From positions 49,769,307 to 49,833,306 of the forward strand of contig OY821521.1 of NCBI GenBank assembly GCA_963682025.1: a DNA stretch of 64,000 nt. The letters are read 5' to 3'. The stretch comes from Cordilura impudica. Lineage: Eukaryota; Arthropoda; Insecta; Diptera; Scathophagidae. The position numbers and the translations under genes were made by a program. Positions 1 through 11,626 of the stretch are shown here, in pieces (position 1 is the first letter of the stretch; each line of letters begins with the position of its first letter). Below the pieces are notes generated by a model, which was not told the DNA's origin, searched no databases, and saw nothing but the letters and a program-made list of their open reading frames with translations.

Positions 1-246
1 GATAGAAGCTTATATACCAAATTTCATCGAAATATATTCATATTTGCGACCTGCAGTTTGATTACAAGGTTTACATGGACACACAGACGGACGGACGGAC
101 GGACGGACATTGTTAAATCAACTCAGAAAGTGATTCTGATTCGATCGGTATAATTAAAGATGGGTCTAGGGCAAATATTTTTGGCTGTTCCAAACAGCAG
201 CACAAAGTCATTATACCCAAACCACATAGTGGTATAGGGTACAAAA
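1..246 (+). mobile_element. Helentron-like (mini-me-type) element, 3' part
   Basis: This is the 3' portion of the main repeat family, cut by the window edge. It holds the GGAC tandem tract and ends in the palindromic 3' terminus (ACCACATAGTGGT, then GGTATAGGGTA). The end reads GGGTACA instead of the usual GGGTATA. Wording downstream of the GGAC tract (TTGTTAAATCAACTCAG) places it in subfamily B, which is defined in the findings. Confidence 0.85.
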
Positions 247-1082
247 ACTGCAATAGATTTTAATTGCATTTGTTTATTATTATTTTTACTAATACTATGT
301 TTTTCGTACTTAAATAACAATGAAAGGCAATTAAATATATTATTCATTTGAATCAAATATTGATTGCAAATATTCCATATTTTGTTCTGTGTTATTTCTG
401 TTATTTAGTAGTTTTTCGTCTTCTTCATCTAAATCCCATGTTCCACTTTCCATTGATTTCGAATAATGGAAATGAACGGATCTGACGTTGCCAATAATAT
501 ATTAAATAGATCTTCATTTGTGAAATTTCGTGAAATTTTTCTAGTATTCTGCTCTCTATAAAATCTGTAATCCTTATTCCTTTTTTCCTGAGCCTCCTCT
601 GATAGATCTCCTTAGCATAATCTCCAAATTTTTATTTGAGACTGTTATTGCTGAAATATATTACAGCAATTGAGTTTATATTCAAATGTCGGTTTCTTAT
701 AAGCATTCTCATAAGCCATCATACTATGTTTCTAGGTAAATTAAAAAGGTAAGAAAATGCCATTAGTGCATTACCACCTAAAATAATATATAAAAAACCC
801 ACTATACAAATGAATTACCTGTGTGTGTTTTCTTTACTACTTGCATTAGTGCATTGTTAGGTAAAATAAAAAGGTATAAAAAAGGTATGATAATAAAAAA
901 AAAACCCATGTTACTAATGAATTACATCCTCTGTGTATTGACATTCTTACTTACAAACATATTATGGTAATAGAACAAATAATGACTATTACAAGCTATA
1001 AAATACATCATTGTATACGAGTACTGGGCTGTTTGAATTATCGTAATTTGAATTTTTTTAAGAGTAATTTTATTAAACTTAA
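247..1082. other. AT-rich sequence with no recognised gene
   Basis: No open frame with family resemblance was seen. Around 740-960 a motif recurs (TAAAAAGGTA..., 'ttagtgcatt'), suggesting a short imperfect local duplication. Otherwise unassigned. Confidence 0.5.
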
Positions 1083-1878
1083 ACCAGTAAGAAAATTATA
1101 GTCGGTCTAGACCGACTATACGATACCCTATACCATGCGATTAGAGACCCTATCTCTCTGGCCCAACTAACTGGATATAGAAAATATGCATAAACCAAAT
1201 TTGAGTGGAATTTTTATTAATTTTTTCGGCTGCAGATATGAAAAAGTTCATATCGGATGCTATATCTATATGGGGCTTAGGCCCAAAAATGGACCGATCC
1301 TGACCATGTTTGGTAAAGTCTCTTGCATTTTGCAAAAATATATACAAAAAAAAATCTAAGAAGAATCTGTGCAATATTTTTGTTTTTTGATAGATTTAAG
1401 TGAAGATCGGGAAGCAGCTCTATATGGGGCCTATGACTAAGAGTTGTCCAATAGGGATCATTTTTGAACTACTGATTAATGGATGTAATATATACACATA
1501 AACCCAATTTGACTAAGATTTGTATGATAATTTGAATCTTATGGCAATATATGTTGATTTCATAGGGGTCATTTGTATGGGGGCGAGGTCTGAACATGGA
1601 CCGATTCTCACCAATTTCAATAGCGTTCATCCCATGGCCTATAAAAGAACAAATGCCAAATCTCATCAAAATATATTCATATTTGCGACCTGCAGTTTGA
1701 TTACAAGCTTTACATGGACACACAGACGGACGGACGGACGGACATAGTTAAATCGAATCAGATAGTGACTCTGATTCGATCGGTATAATTAAAGATGGGT
1801 GTAGGTCAAATATTTTTGGTTGTTACAAACAGCAGCACAAAGTCATTATACCCAAACCACATAGTGGTATAGGGTATA
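1083..1878 (+). mobile_element. Helentron-like element, full length, subfamily A
   Basis: The copy runs from ACCAGTAAGAAAATTATAG through the TCGGTCTAGACCGA palindrome to GGTATAGGGTATA. It carries the subfamily A marker 'cctatgactaagagttgtcc' and four GGAC units. Short open frames on both strands are by-products of the repeat. Confidence 0.9.
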
Positions 1879-2191
1879 AAAAGTGTTCTACCCACGGGTC
1901 GTCACGGGTGCAAAAGTATATATAGGGTTAAAGAGGACTTTCTCCGGGTGGAATACGTTTCTTGTTCCCTTTTGTTCCCTAAAAGTTCTATTCCACTAAA
2001 GTTGAAATTTGAGAAAAATATAGTAGTTTCATAAATATTTTATAACGCCCCTAATATTAAACGGTAAAGCTGTGACCAATTACAACAACTAAAGACTATA
2101 ATCCTACCAACATTATAAGTAACACCGCAGGTCATTATCGATGATAGCTTGCGAGTAGTAACCATTTATTTTTGATAAAAAAACAAAAAAA
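1879..2191. other. Unassigned spacer
   Basis: About 310 bases between two repeats. There is a locally GC-richer stretch near 1890-1970 ('cacgggtcgtcacgggtgc') but no gene or repeat was recognised. Confidence 0.4.
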
Positions 2192-2971
2192 ACAAGTAAG
2201 AAAATTATACTCGGTCTAGACCGACTATACGATACCCTATACCATGCGTTTAGAAACCCTATCTCTTAGGCCCAACTAACTGGACATAGAAAATAAGCAA
2301 AAACCAAATTTGAGTGGGATTTTTATTAATTTTTTTGGCTGCAGATATGAAAAAGTTCATATCGGATGCTATATCTATATGGGAACTAGGTCCAAAAATG
2401 GACCGATCCTGATCATGTTTGGTAAAGTCTCTTGTATTTTGCAAAAATATATATAAACAAAATTTGGGAAGAATCAGTGCAATATTTTTGTTTTTTAATA
2501 GATTTAAGTGAAGATCGGGAAGCAGCTCTATATGGGGCCAAAGGGATCATTTTTGGACTACTCATTAATGGATGTAATGAACGCATATAAACCCAATTTG
2601 AGTAAGATCTATGTGACAATTCGGATCTTATGAAAATTTATGTTGATTTAATAGGGGTAATTTGTATGGGGGCTAGGTCTGAACATAGACCGATTCTCAC
2701 CAATTTCAATAGCGTTCATTCCATGGCCGATAGAAGCTTATATACCAAATTTCATCGAAATATATTCATATTTGCGACCTGCAGTTTGATTACAAGGTTT
2801 ACATGGACACACAGACGGACGGACGGACGGACGGACATTGTTAAATCAACTCAGAAAGTGATTCTGATTCGATCGGTATAATTAAAGATGGGTCTAGGTC
2901 AAATATTTTTGGTTGTTACAAACAGCAGCACAAAGTCATTATACCCAAACCACATAGTGGTATAGAGTATA
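2192..2971 (+). mobile_element. Helentron-like element, full length, subfamily B
   Basis: Both termini are present: ACAAGTAAGAAAATTATAC with the TCGGTCTAGACCGA palindrome at the 5' end, and a 3' end with one change (TATAGAGTATA). It has the subfamily B marker 'ggggccaaagggatcat'. The next copy starts 24 bases downstream in the same orientation. Confidence 0.9.
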
Positions 2972-2995
2972 AAAATCACCTTTTTCTGAAATTAA

Positions 2996-3720
2996 ACAAG
3001 TAAGAAAATTATAGTCGGTCTAGACCGACTATACGATACCCTATACCATGCGTTTAGAAACCCTATCTCTTAGGCCCAACTAACTGGACATTGAAAATAA
3101 GCAAAAACCAAATTTGAGTAGGATTTTTATTAATTTTTTTGGCCATGTTTGGTAAAGTCTCTTGTATTTTGCAAAAATATATACAAACAAAATTTGAGAA
3201 GAATCAGTGCAATATTTTTGTTTTTTAATAGATTTAAGTGAAGATCGGGAAGCAGCTCTATACGGGGTCAAAGGGATCATTTTCGGACTACTCATTAGTG
3301 GATGTAATGAACGCATACAAACCCAATTTGAGTAAGACCTATATGACAATTTGGATCTTATGGCAATTTATGTCGATTTCATATGGGTAATTTGTATGGG
3401 GGCTAGGTCTGAACATGGACCGATTCCCACCAATTTCAATAGCGTTCATCCCATGGCTGATAAAAGCTTACATACCAAATTTCATCAAAATATATTCATA
3501 TTTGCGACCTGCAGTTTGATTACAAGGTTTACATGGACACACAGACGGACGGACGGACGGACGGACGGACGGACGGACGGACGGACGGACGGACATTGCT
3601 AAATCAACTCAGAAAGTGATTCTGATTCGATCGGTATAATTAAAGATGGGTCTAGGTCAAATATTTTTGGTTGTTACAAACAGCAGCACAAAGTCATTAT
3701 ACCCAAACCACATAGTGGTA
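2996..3720 (+). mobile_element. Helentron-like element, subfamily B, internal deletion and clipped 3' end
   Basis: The 5' end is intact. About 100 bases are missing near 3143, where 'tttttggc' joins directly to 'catgtttggt', removing the 'cagatatgaaaaagttcatatc' block. The GGAC tract is the longest seen, 12 units at 3547-3594. The 3' end stops at CACATAGTGGTA and runs straight into a different repeat. Confidence 0.88.
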
Positions 3721-4085
3721 AAATGCCCTTTTTGAAAATAAAGGCAAAAAATACTTTAATTTAGCAAAAAAAAAGTCTACATATTTTTTTTTTTTTAAAG
3801 TATTTTTTTCCGAAATATTGAAGAAATAGCTATCTAAACTATTTGGGAGAAAATTTTCTAAGAACAATAGGTAATAAGGTACATGGATGAGAAGAAACAC
3901 CTGTTTGGCCAAAATATAAAATTTTGATCCCCTCTAACTCAGAGAGATCTGGACCGATCTTATTGAAAAATTGAATCTAAACTACTAGCCAGTAGGACTA
4001 ACCTTGGTGCAAATTTCATCCCGATCGGAAGACATCGGTTTCAAAAGTTGGCGCACTTAACATGAAACCCCCATATATATATTAT
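3721..4085 (-). repeat. Dispersed repeat shared with 14,787-15,210
   Basis: Much of this stretch is the diverged reverse complement of 14,787-15,210. Shared landmarks include 'ggtttcatgttaagtg', 'gaaatttgcaccaaggtt', 'tctctgagttag', 'gctaaacaggtg' and 'agaacaatagg'. It has no coding potential. It abuts the clipped Helentron-like copy upstream. It could be a non-autonomous DNA transposon, but its termini were not resolved. Confidence 0.6.
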
Positions 4086-4109
4086 TTTTTGTGTTATTTT
4101 TGTGTTAAT

Positions 4110-4838
4110 TATACCCTATACCACTATGTGGTTTGGGTATAATGACTTTGTGCTGCTGTTTGTAACAACCAAAAATATTTGACCTAGACCCATCTTTAAT
4201 TATACCGATCGAATCAGAATCATTTTTTGAGTTGATTTAACAATGTCCGTCCGTCCGTCCGTCCGTCCGTCCGTCTGTGTGTCCATGTAAAGCTTGTAAT
4301 CAAACTGCAGGTCGCAAATATGAATATATTTTGATGAAATTTGGTATATAAGCTTTTATCGGCCATGGGATGAATGCTATTGAAACTGGTGAGAATCGGT
4401 CCATGTTCAGACCTAGCCCCCATACAAATTACCCCTATGAAATCGACATAAATTGCCATAAGTTCCAAATTATCATATAAATCTCAGTCAAATTGGGTTT
4501 GTATGTGTTTATTACATCCATTAATGAGTAGTCCAAAAATCATCCCTTTGGCCCCATATAGGGCTGCTTCCCGATCTTCACTTAAATCTATTAAAAAACA
4601 AAAATACTGCACAGATTTTTCTCAGATTTGGTTTGTATATATTTTTGCAAAATACAAGAGACTTTTCCAAACATGATCAGGATCGGTCCATTTTTGGACC
4701 TAGTCCCCATATAGATATAGCATCCGATATGAACTTTTTCATATCTGCAGCCAAAAAAATTAATAAAAATCCCACTCAAATTTGTTTTTTGCTTATTTTC
4801 TATGTCCAGTTAGTTGGGCCTAAGAGATAGGGTTTCTA
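4110..4838 (-). mobile_element. Helentron-like element, subfamily B, 5' end lost
   Basis: The 3' palindromic terminus is at the left (TATACCCTATACCACTATGTGG). The copy then runs through the GTCC tract to the 'gggcctaagagatagggttt' block and stops. The 5' hairpin and the AACAAGTAAG end, about 75 bases, are missing. Confidence 0.88.
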
Positions 4839-5321
4839 TTTGTTTTTAATTGTTTTTGTTAATTAATTTTCTTATTTTGTATCTCCTTTTATATATGATT
4901 TTTTATTTAATTAAAAAATCATTTTGTATAGAAATTCATAATAATAAATAAATAAATATAATAAATAAATTATATATTTAATTATATTAAATATGTAGCG
5001 AATTGTATTCACAAAGAGCTCTTCTCAACATTTCCATATAACGAATTGTACTGAACTGACATGTAGCTTTGGTGTAACCGTCAATTTATTATTTGTTATT
5101 GCGCTGCATTCATATCCAACTATTTTCTAAAACAACTACTCATTGCAAGGTTGAGCTTTCGAAACATCACAGAAATAGAAATATTTAAAGAGGAATAAAT
5201 TTCCTCAAGAAAACCAAAATTTTTTAAAAGTTTTCAAAAAGAATATCAATTAAAAGTTCCTCCGTGCAAGACTTAGTGCAATCTAAAGCGATTTCGGGCA
5301 AAAAAAAAAAACAAAATATTT
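4839..5321. other. AT-rich spacer, no gene seen
   Basis: Highly AT-rich DNA with TAAATAAATA-type simple sequence near 4940-4990. Nothing coding was recognised. Confidence 0.4.
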
Positions 5322-6029
5322 AATACCCTATAACACAATGTAGTAAGGGTATAATGAGTTTGTGCTGCTATTTGTAACTACCAAAAATATCTTATCTAGA
5401 CGTACCTTTTGTAATATCGATCGTCTCAGAATCACTTTTGGAGTCGATTTAGCGATGGCCGCTTGTCTGTCTGTCCATGTAAAACTTGTGCTCAAACTAC
5501 AGGTCGTAATTGTATTTTACTGATATTTTTTATATAAGCTTTTATCGGTCATTGCCTGAACGATGTTCAAATTTGTGCTAATCGCTGCATGTTCAGACCT
5601 AGCCCCCATACAAATGATTCTTATCAGATCGACTTTAATTGCCATAACATCCAGATTATTATGTAAAATTTCCTTTTAAATATTAACCAGTAATCTAATA
5701 ATTGGTTCACTAAGACCATTTTTAGTCCCCATAAAAAAGTGCTTCCCAATCTTCACTTAAATCCAGCAAAAAACTAAAATATTGCATAAGTGATTTTACT
5801 AAATATGGTCATGATCGGTAAATTTTTTGAGCTAGTCCCTATAAACAAAAAATTGCATTTGATATGAAAATTTTCATATCTGCAGGACCGAAATTATAAC
5901 ACTGCCTCTCAAACTTGGTTTATTCTTAATTTCTATATACAATTATAACCTCATCAAAGATGGATCTAAGATCATTTCTCGAAAATCATGGAATAGTTCA
6001 TGTAAACCTAATATAAGTTGCTTACTTGT
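5322..6029 (-). mobile_element. Helentron-like element, old decayed copy
   Basis: Homology to the family is visible throughout, at the 3' palindrome, GTCC-like region, 'cccatacaaatga' block and terminal 'cttacttgtt'. Substitutions and indels are many and the 5' hairpin is unrecognisable. It is much more diverged than its neighbours, so the family has been active over a long period. Confidence 0.75.
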
Positions 6030-6173
6030 TTTTTAAAAAAGTTGTATAATTTTTTTTAAGGAAATTTGTTAAAAATCTGCTTTAATCATAAAATTCATGT
6101 CTAGTGTTGGACAACCAATAATATATTTTTTTTTAATTTTTAAAAACTGAAATGATTTATTTTATAGATTTGT

Positions 6174-6961
6174 TATACTCTATACCACTATGTGGTTTGG
6201 GTATAATGACTTTGTGCTGCTGTTTGTAACAACCAAAAATATTTGACCTAGACCCATCTTTAATTATACCGATCGAATCAGAATCATTTTTTGAGTTGAT
6301 TTAACAATGTCCGTCCGTCCGTCCGTCCGTCCGTCCGTCTGTGTGTCCATGTAAAGCTTGTAATCAAACTGCAGGTCGCAAATATGAATATATTTTGATG
6401 AAATTTGGTATATAAGATTTTATCGGCCATGGGATGAACGCTATTGAAATTGGTGAGAATCGGTCCATGTTCAGACCTAGCCCCCATACAAATTACCCAT
6501 ATGAAATCGACATAAATTGCCATAAGATCCAAATTGTCATATATATCTTACTCAAATTGGGTTTGTATGCGTTCATTACATCCACTAATGAGTAGTCGAA
6601 AAATGATCCCTTTGACCCCATATAGAGCTGCTTCCCGATCTTCACTTAAATCTATTAAAAAACAAAAATATTGCACTGATTCTTCTCAAATTTTGTTTGT
6701 ACATATTTTTGCAAAATACAAGAGACTTTACCAAACATGATCAGGATCGGTCCATTTTTGGACCTAGTCCCTTTATAGATATAGCATCCGATATGAACTT
6801 TTTCATATCTGCAGCCAAAAAAATTAATAAAAATCCCACTCAAATTTGGTTTTTGCTTATTTTCAATGTCGAGTTAGTTGGGCCTAAGAGATAGGGTTTC
6901 TAAACGCATGGTATAGGGTATCGTATAGTCGGTCTAGACCGACTATAATTTTCTTACTTGT
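6174..6961 (-). mobile_element. Helentron-like element, full length, subfamily B
   Basis: Both ends are present, from TATACTCTATACC at the left to CTTACTTGT at the right with the TCGGTCTAGACCGA palindrome. It is flanked on both sides by an identical 49-base block (6126-6174 and 6961-7009), which is unusual because the family does not normally duplicate its target. Confidence 0.9.
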
Positions 6962-7014
6962 TTTTTTTTAATTTTTAAAAACTGAAATGATTTATTTTAT
7001 AGATTTGTTTTTAT

Positions 7015-7794
7015 TATACCCTATACCACTATGTGCTTTGTGCTGCTGTTTGTAACAACCAAAAATATTTGACCTACAACCATCTTTAATTATACCGATC
7101 GAATCAGAATCACTATCTGATTCGATTTAACGATTTCCGTCCGTCCGTCCGTCCGTGTGTCCATGTAAAGTTTGTAATCAAACTGCAGGTCGCAAATATG
7201 AACATATTTTGATAAAATTTGGTATTTGATCTTTTATCGGCCATGGGATGAATGCTATTGAAATTGGTGAGAATCGGTCCATGTTCAGACCTAGCTCCCA
7301 TACAAATGACCCCTATGAAATCAACATATATTGCCATAAGATCCAAATTATCATACAAATCTTAGCCAAATTGGGTTTGTATGTATATATTACATCCATT
7401 AACCAGTAGTCCAAAAATGATCCCTATTGGACAACTGTTAGTCATAGGGCCCATATAGAGCTGCTTCCCGATCTTCACTTAAATCTATCAAAAAACAAAA
7501 ATATTGCACTGATTCTTCTCAAATTTTGTTTGTATATATTTTTGCAAAATACAAGAGACCTTACCAAACATGGTCACGATCGGTCCATTTTTGGGCCTAG
7601 TCCCCATATAGATATAGCATCCGATATGAACTTTTTCATATCTGCAGCCGAAAAAATTAATAACAATCCCACTCAAATTTGGTTTATGCTTATTTTCTAT
7701 ATCCAGTTAGTTGGACCTGAGAGATAGGGTCTTTAAACGCATGGTATAGGGTATCGTATAGTCGGTGTAGACCGACTATAATTTTCTTACTTGT
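7015..7794 (-). mobile_element. Helentron-like element, subfamily A, damaged 3' palindrome
   Basis: It starts TATACCCTATACCACTATGTG and then lacks 'gtttgggtataatga', so the 3' hairpin is broken. The 5' end carries TCGGTGTAGACCGA, one mismatch in the palindrome. The subfamily A block is present on the reverse strand. Confidence 0.88.
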
Positions 7795-8818
7795 TATATG
7801 TATGTATTTGTTCACATAAAACTATTTATAGAAATAAAAAAAATAATATTTTGCGGTAGTTCGACATCGATTACGAAATAACATTCTTAACAAAAATCGT
7901 CAAAAATATTTATAGAAATCTTTCGACTTATCGAAGTTTATGTTATAGCTCAGCCTTGATTGAACAATTAAGTAACAAAAAAAAAAGATATATAATTTTT
8001 ATTTTAATTAATTTTGTCTTTCTTACTCTAAAATCCGATTGTGAAATTTTTATAATCCTTTTTTTTTAATTTAAACCAAATAATAATTAAAAAAAAAAAA
8101 AGAATTAAGAAACAAATAAAGAAAAAATCATAAAGTTATTGAAAACGTATTAATTGATTAATAAACCAAACCAGAATATTGTGAATAAAAACCACAACAA
8201 CAAAAAAATTCAATTAACTCTCAAAATTACACAGAGCAACAAGATATTTGAGATGCAATAAAAAAGTTGTACAGTAGACTTCCATATGTTTCTGTTGCGT
8301 TATCTTTAAAACTATGTACACTAGACATACAAACAAAAATGTTACGATCTGTATTTTATTAATTTTGATAGTTTTCACAAAATTTCTGAAAATATCATGT
8401 TCTTAACAAAAATTAATACAAAACCAAACAAACAAAAAAACACATTTCATGAAGCCAAAAAAAACTTCTACATTTCAGAAATTCAAAAAAAAAAAGTTTT
8501 TCGTAATTATTTTTAAAAAATTCACCATTTCCAAATGTATTTCAGAAAATATTAATTGATTTTCAGAAATTATCAATTGCAAAACATCAAATGTATTTCA
8601 GAAATGGTCAAATATATTTCACAAAATATCAATTGAATTGAAAGTAATTTACCCTACAATACCGTAAAGTTATTATTGTTTGTATTAGTGATTTGGAGTC
8701 ACAAAAAATGTTTGCCAATATTTGGACTTATTTTTTATGCACTGGAAATTAAGCTATCAAGGGCAGACTTTTAATGGTAAGAAGATTAGGACTTAATTTT
8801 TAAGTAGCTACAGTAGAA
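7795..8818. repeat. AT-rich spacer with a short TTCAGAAATT-type minisatellite
   Basis: Most of the stretch is unassigned AT-rich DNA. Between about 8360 and 8650 a degenerate unit recurs ('catttcagaaat', 'tgattttcagaaattatcaattg', 'atgtatttcagaaat'). The same motif occurs in the opposite orientation just beyond the next Helentron-like copy (9755-9910). Confidence 0.5.
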
Positions 8819-9606
8819 ACAAGTAAGAAAATTATAGTCGGTCTAGACCGACTATATGATACCCTATACCATGCGTTTAGAAACCCTATCTCTTAGGCCC
8901 AACTAACTGGACATTAAAAATAAGCAAAAACCAAATTTGAGTGGGATTTTTATTAATTTTTTCAGCTGCAGAGATGAAAAAGTTCATATCGGATGCTATA
9001 TCTATATGGGGACTAGGCCCAAAAATGGACCGATCCTAACCATGTTTGGTAAAGTCTCTTGTATTTTGCAAAAATATATACAAACAAAATTTGAGAACAA
9101 TCAGTGCAATATTTTTGTTTTTTAATAGATTTAAGTGAAGATCGGGAAGCAGCTCTAAAAGGGGTCAAAGGGATCATTTTTGGACTACTCATTAGTGGAT
9201 GTAATGAACGCATACAAACCCAATTTGAGTAAGATCTATATGACAATTTGGATCTTATGGCAATTTATGTCGATTTCATATGGGAAGTTTGTATGGGGGC
9301 TAGGTCTGAACATGGACCGATTCTCACCAATTTCAATAGCGTTCATCCCATGGCCGATAAAAGCTTATATACCAAATTTCGTCAAAATATATTCATATTT
9401 GCGACCTGCAGTTTGATTACAAGCTTTACATGGACACACAGACGGACGGACGGACGGACGGACGGACGGACATTGTTAAATCAACTCAGAAAGTGATTCT
9501 GATTCGATCGGTATAATTAACGATGGGTCTAGGTCAAATATTTTTGGTTGTTACAAACAGCAGCACAAAGTCATTATACCCAAACCACATAGTGGTATAG
9601 GGTATA
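8819..9606 (+). mobile_element. Helentron-like element, full-length reference copy, subfamily B
   Basis: This copy shows the family layout clearly. The 5' end is ACAAGTAAGAAAATTATAG followed by the palindrome GTCGGTCTAGACCGAC and the subterminal repeat ATACCCTATACCA. The middle has conserved blocks and a GGAC tandem tract. The 3' end has ATACCCAAACCACATAGTGG, the inverted subterminal repeat TGGTATAGGGTAT, then an A run. Subterminal inverted repeats, palindromes, a GTCC microsatellite core and no target duplication are features of Helentron/mini-me elements. No transposase is encoded, so it would depend on proteins supplied elsewhere. Confidence 0.9.
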
Positions 9607-9754
9607 AAAACTATGACAAAAATCAGGACTAAAGTTTTGCCTATATCGTAATGCCCGATTTTTTAGTCATAATTTTGAAAAAAATACGTTTATAGTTTAC
9701 AAGAAATGTTACAAACCCAAAGTACTTAAAAAAGATATATTTTTGTATAGCGTT

Positions 9755-9910
9755 CTGAGTATTTTTCTGAAATTTAATTGATATTTTCTGAAATTTAATT
9801 GATGTTTTCTGAAATACAATTGCTACTTTCTGAAAATCAATTGATGTTTTCTGACAAAATTTTGAGACTTTCTGTAATTCAACTGATGCTTTCTGAAATA
9901 AAATTGGAAA
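9755..9910. repeat. TTTCTGAAATTYAATTGAT minisatellite, about 22-base unit
   Basis: Six or seven degenerate units of 'ttttctgaaatttaattgat' follow each other. The region at 8360-8650 carries the same unit on the other strand. A lone unit is seen again near 59,920. Confidence 0.6.
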
Positions 9911-9934
9911 AAGTGTATTTTGTGTTATGACCCT

Positions 9935-10370
9935 TAAGGCCAGTTTACACTATCACACTTTGTAGTACGACCTGTCAAAAAGTCGAGTATTATGAAAAAG
10001 GCGTATCATGTAAAAAGCTTACGTTATGAAATTGACAGTCTGTAGGATTTTATTTTCGAAGTCCGATGGTTTTAGAAACATTTCTAAAAACTTGCCATTT
10101 TCATCAGTCCAGAGTTGTTTTTTTTTTTTTTTTTTTTGTAATATAAAAAAAAGGTTAACAAAAACAAAGAAAGTGGAAATAAAATATAAATTTCAAAATA
10201 AATTTGCTTGTTATTCTATACAGTTGTTTTCATATGAGGTGTGATGATGTAAATGGCCTAAGTATGCAGAAATAATGTCGGTACGACTTTATGACAGTCC
10301 GATGAATTTTATCGGATTTTTATTTCGAATAATAATACGACTGAGTGATACCGTGTAAATGGGCCTTTAG
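9935..10370. mobile_element. MITE with TTA target duplication (copy 1)
   Basis: The terminal inverted repeats are imperfect: AGGCCAGTTTACACTATCAC at the left and, read inward on the other strand, AGGCCCATTTACACGGTATC at the right. The 3-base flanks are TTA on both sides. A second copy lies at 58,876-59,308 in opposite orientation. A TWA target and GGCC-rich ends suggest the PIF/Harbinger superfamily, by inference. No transposase is encoded. Confidence 0.7.
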
Positions 10371-10489
10371 CAGTTATAACGGCTTGTAAATTCTTTGGCT
10401 TTGATAAAGACAAATTTTGTGTGATGTTAGGTGTAATTGACGCCCATATGTGTTGGAGTGAAGTTTTAAGCTATTTTGTATTTTTAACG

Positions 10490-11092
10490 GTATTTTATCT
10501 TAATTTTTTTCCTACATGGACCCACAAATGCTCGATTGGATTTACATTGGGACATTCGGGTGGATGGGGTAGCATTTTTTTACAGTTTCACAGCAGTTAT
10601 TCTTTAATCACAACCGAGGAATGCTTTAGATCGTTCTTGAGAACGTAGCTAAAATTGTCAGCAATTTCCAATTTTACAGCTCTTTGTCCCAAATTTTTCT
10701 TTAAAATATTTAAATAATCAACTTTGTTCATAGTGCCTCCAACAAACTGAAAACTGACACTATCAGATCTCATTGCACCCCAGAACATAACGCTGCCGCC
10801 CCTATGTCTGAACGTTTTATAAACATTTTTTGGGTACAATGGTCTACCCTTCGTTTTTCACACTAAATGTACATCGTATCCAAATATATTTTGACTCATC
10901 TGTAAATATCCCGGAGTTACAAAACTCTAGTGGCTTCGAGACATACCCTTTGACATACTCCAGCCGCTTCTTTATATTTCATACCTTCTTATGCCTTCTG
11001 AATGTAAAAATTTTCTTACAATTTTTGGGTGGACCTAAACAATTCAATGTTCGCTCAAGTTTTGCGCTATGACCACTGGCGATATTTTGGAA
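10490..11092 (-). pseudogene. Tc1-like transposase relic, catalytic part
   Basis: Reverse-strand translation in pieces matches Tc1-type transposases in order: a 'RLEYVKGYVSKP' region, FTDESKY holding the first catalytic Asp, RHRGGSVMFWGAM, GTMNKVDYLNILKKNL, NDLKHSSVVIKE, and PNVNPIEHLW holding the Glu. Tc1 proteins normally have a QDNDPKH-type motif at the second Asp; here the aligned residue appears to be Lys. Frames change several times, so the gene is dead. The N-terminal DNA-binding part lies at 11,428-11,580, separated by a Helitron. Confidence 0.8.
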
Positions 11093-11427
11093 TCTATAAT
11101 ATTAATAGGCTAGCCGTTTTCTTGTGACCGATGTTTTGTTCTATTGTTTTATCCCGATTTTGACCAAACGTATATTATTTGAAAGGCATTTCTTTTTAGC
11201 CGTTTTGCAGATTTACAGATTTTTAAATTTTTCCTTTATTTTGAGTTAAATGCAATCTAAAATTGTGTGTGTTTCTTAAATTTGTTAATGTGTTTGTAAT
11301 AAAAATGAGTTTGTTTTTTGTGCTGATTTGCGAATTGGCTATAATTGATTAGCATACCTTTAGGGTCTTTATTTAATGAAAAAATAAAATTTCCTAGAAT
11401 TTTCACTCGAATTTCGAGGGCTGGATT
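11093..11427 (+). mobile_element. Small non-autonomous Helitron inside the Tc1 relic, 3' tip lost
   Basis: It begins A|TCTATAATATTAATAGGCTAG as in the 25-kb copy and runs through the same body to the CACTCGAATTTCGAG stem-loop. The expected CTAG end is missing: after 'gggctgga' the sequence continues into Tc1 HTH coding DNA. Family features are given at 25,035-25,381. Confidence 0.75.
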
Positions 11428-11580
11428 CGACCCATTTGCCTTTGCACCGCTTCCACTTGGTCTAATTAAAAACCCATTTTTCTGGTACATATCAATAGTA
11501 TATTTGACGGTAGAGTGCGGCTTTTCTACAATTTCATAAATATTCCTCAAAATTTTTGTCTCTTCCCAAAGATTTATCAT
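11428..11580 (-). pseudogene. Tc1-like transposase relic, N-terminal helix-turn-helix part
   Basis: Starting at 11,580 the reverse-strand protein reads MINLWEETKILRNIYEIVEK, then PHSTVKYTIDMYQKNGF, which matches the paired-like HTH of Tc1 transposases ('STV.YII..Y...G'). The frame then runs into Helitron DNA. Together with the catalytic relic it marks one Tc1-like element, with some coding sequence between the parts missing. Confidence 0.65.
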
Positions 11581-11626
11581 AAATTTTTACGTTTCTAATG
11601 AAGTTTGCTTTGAACCCATATTTTTA

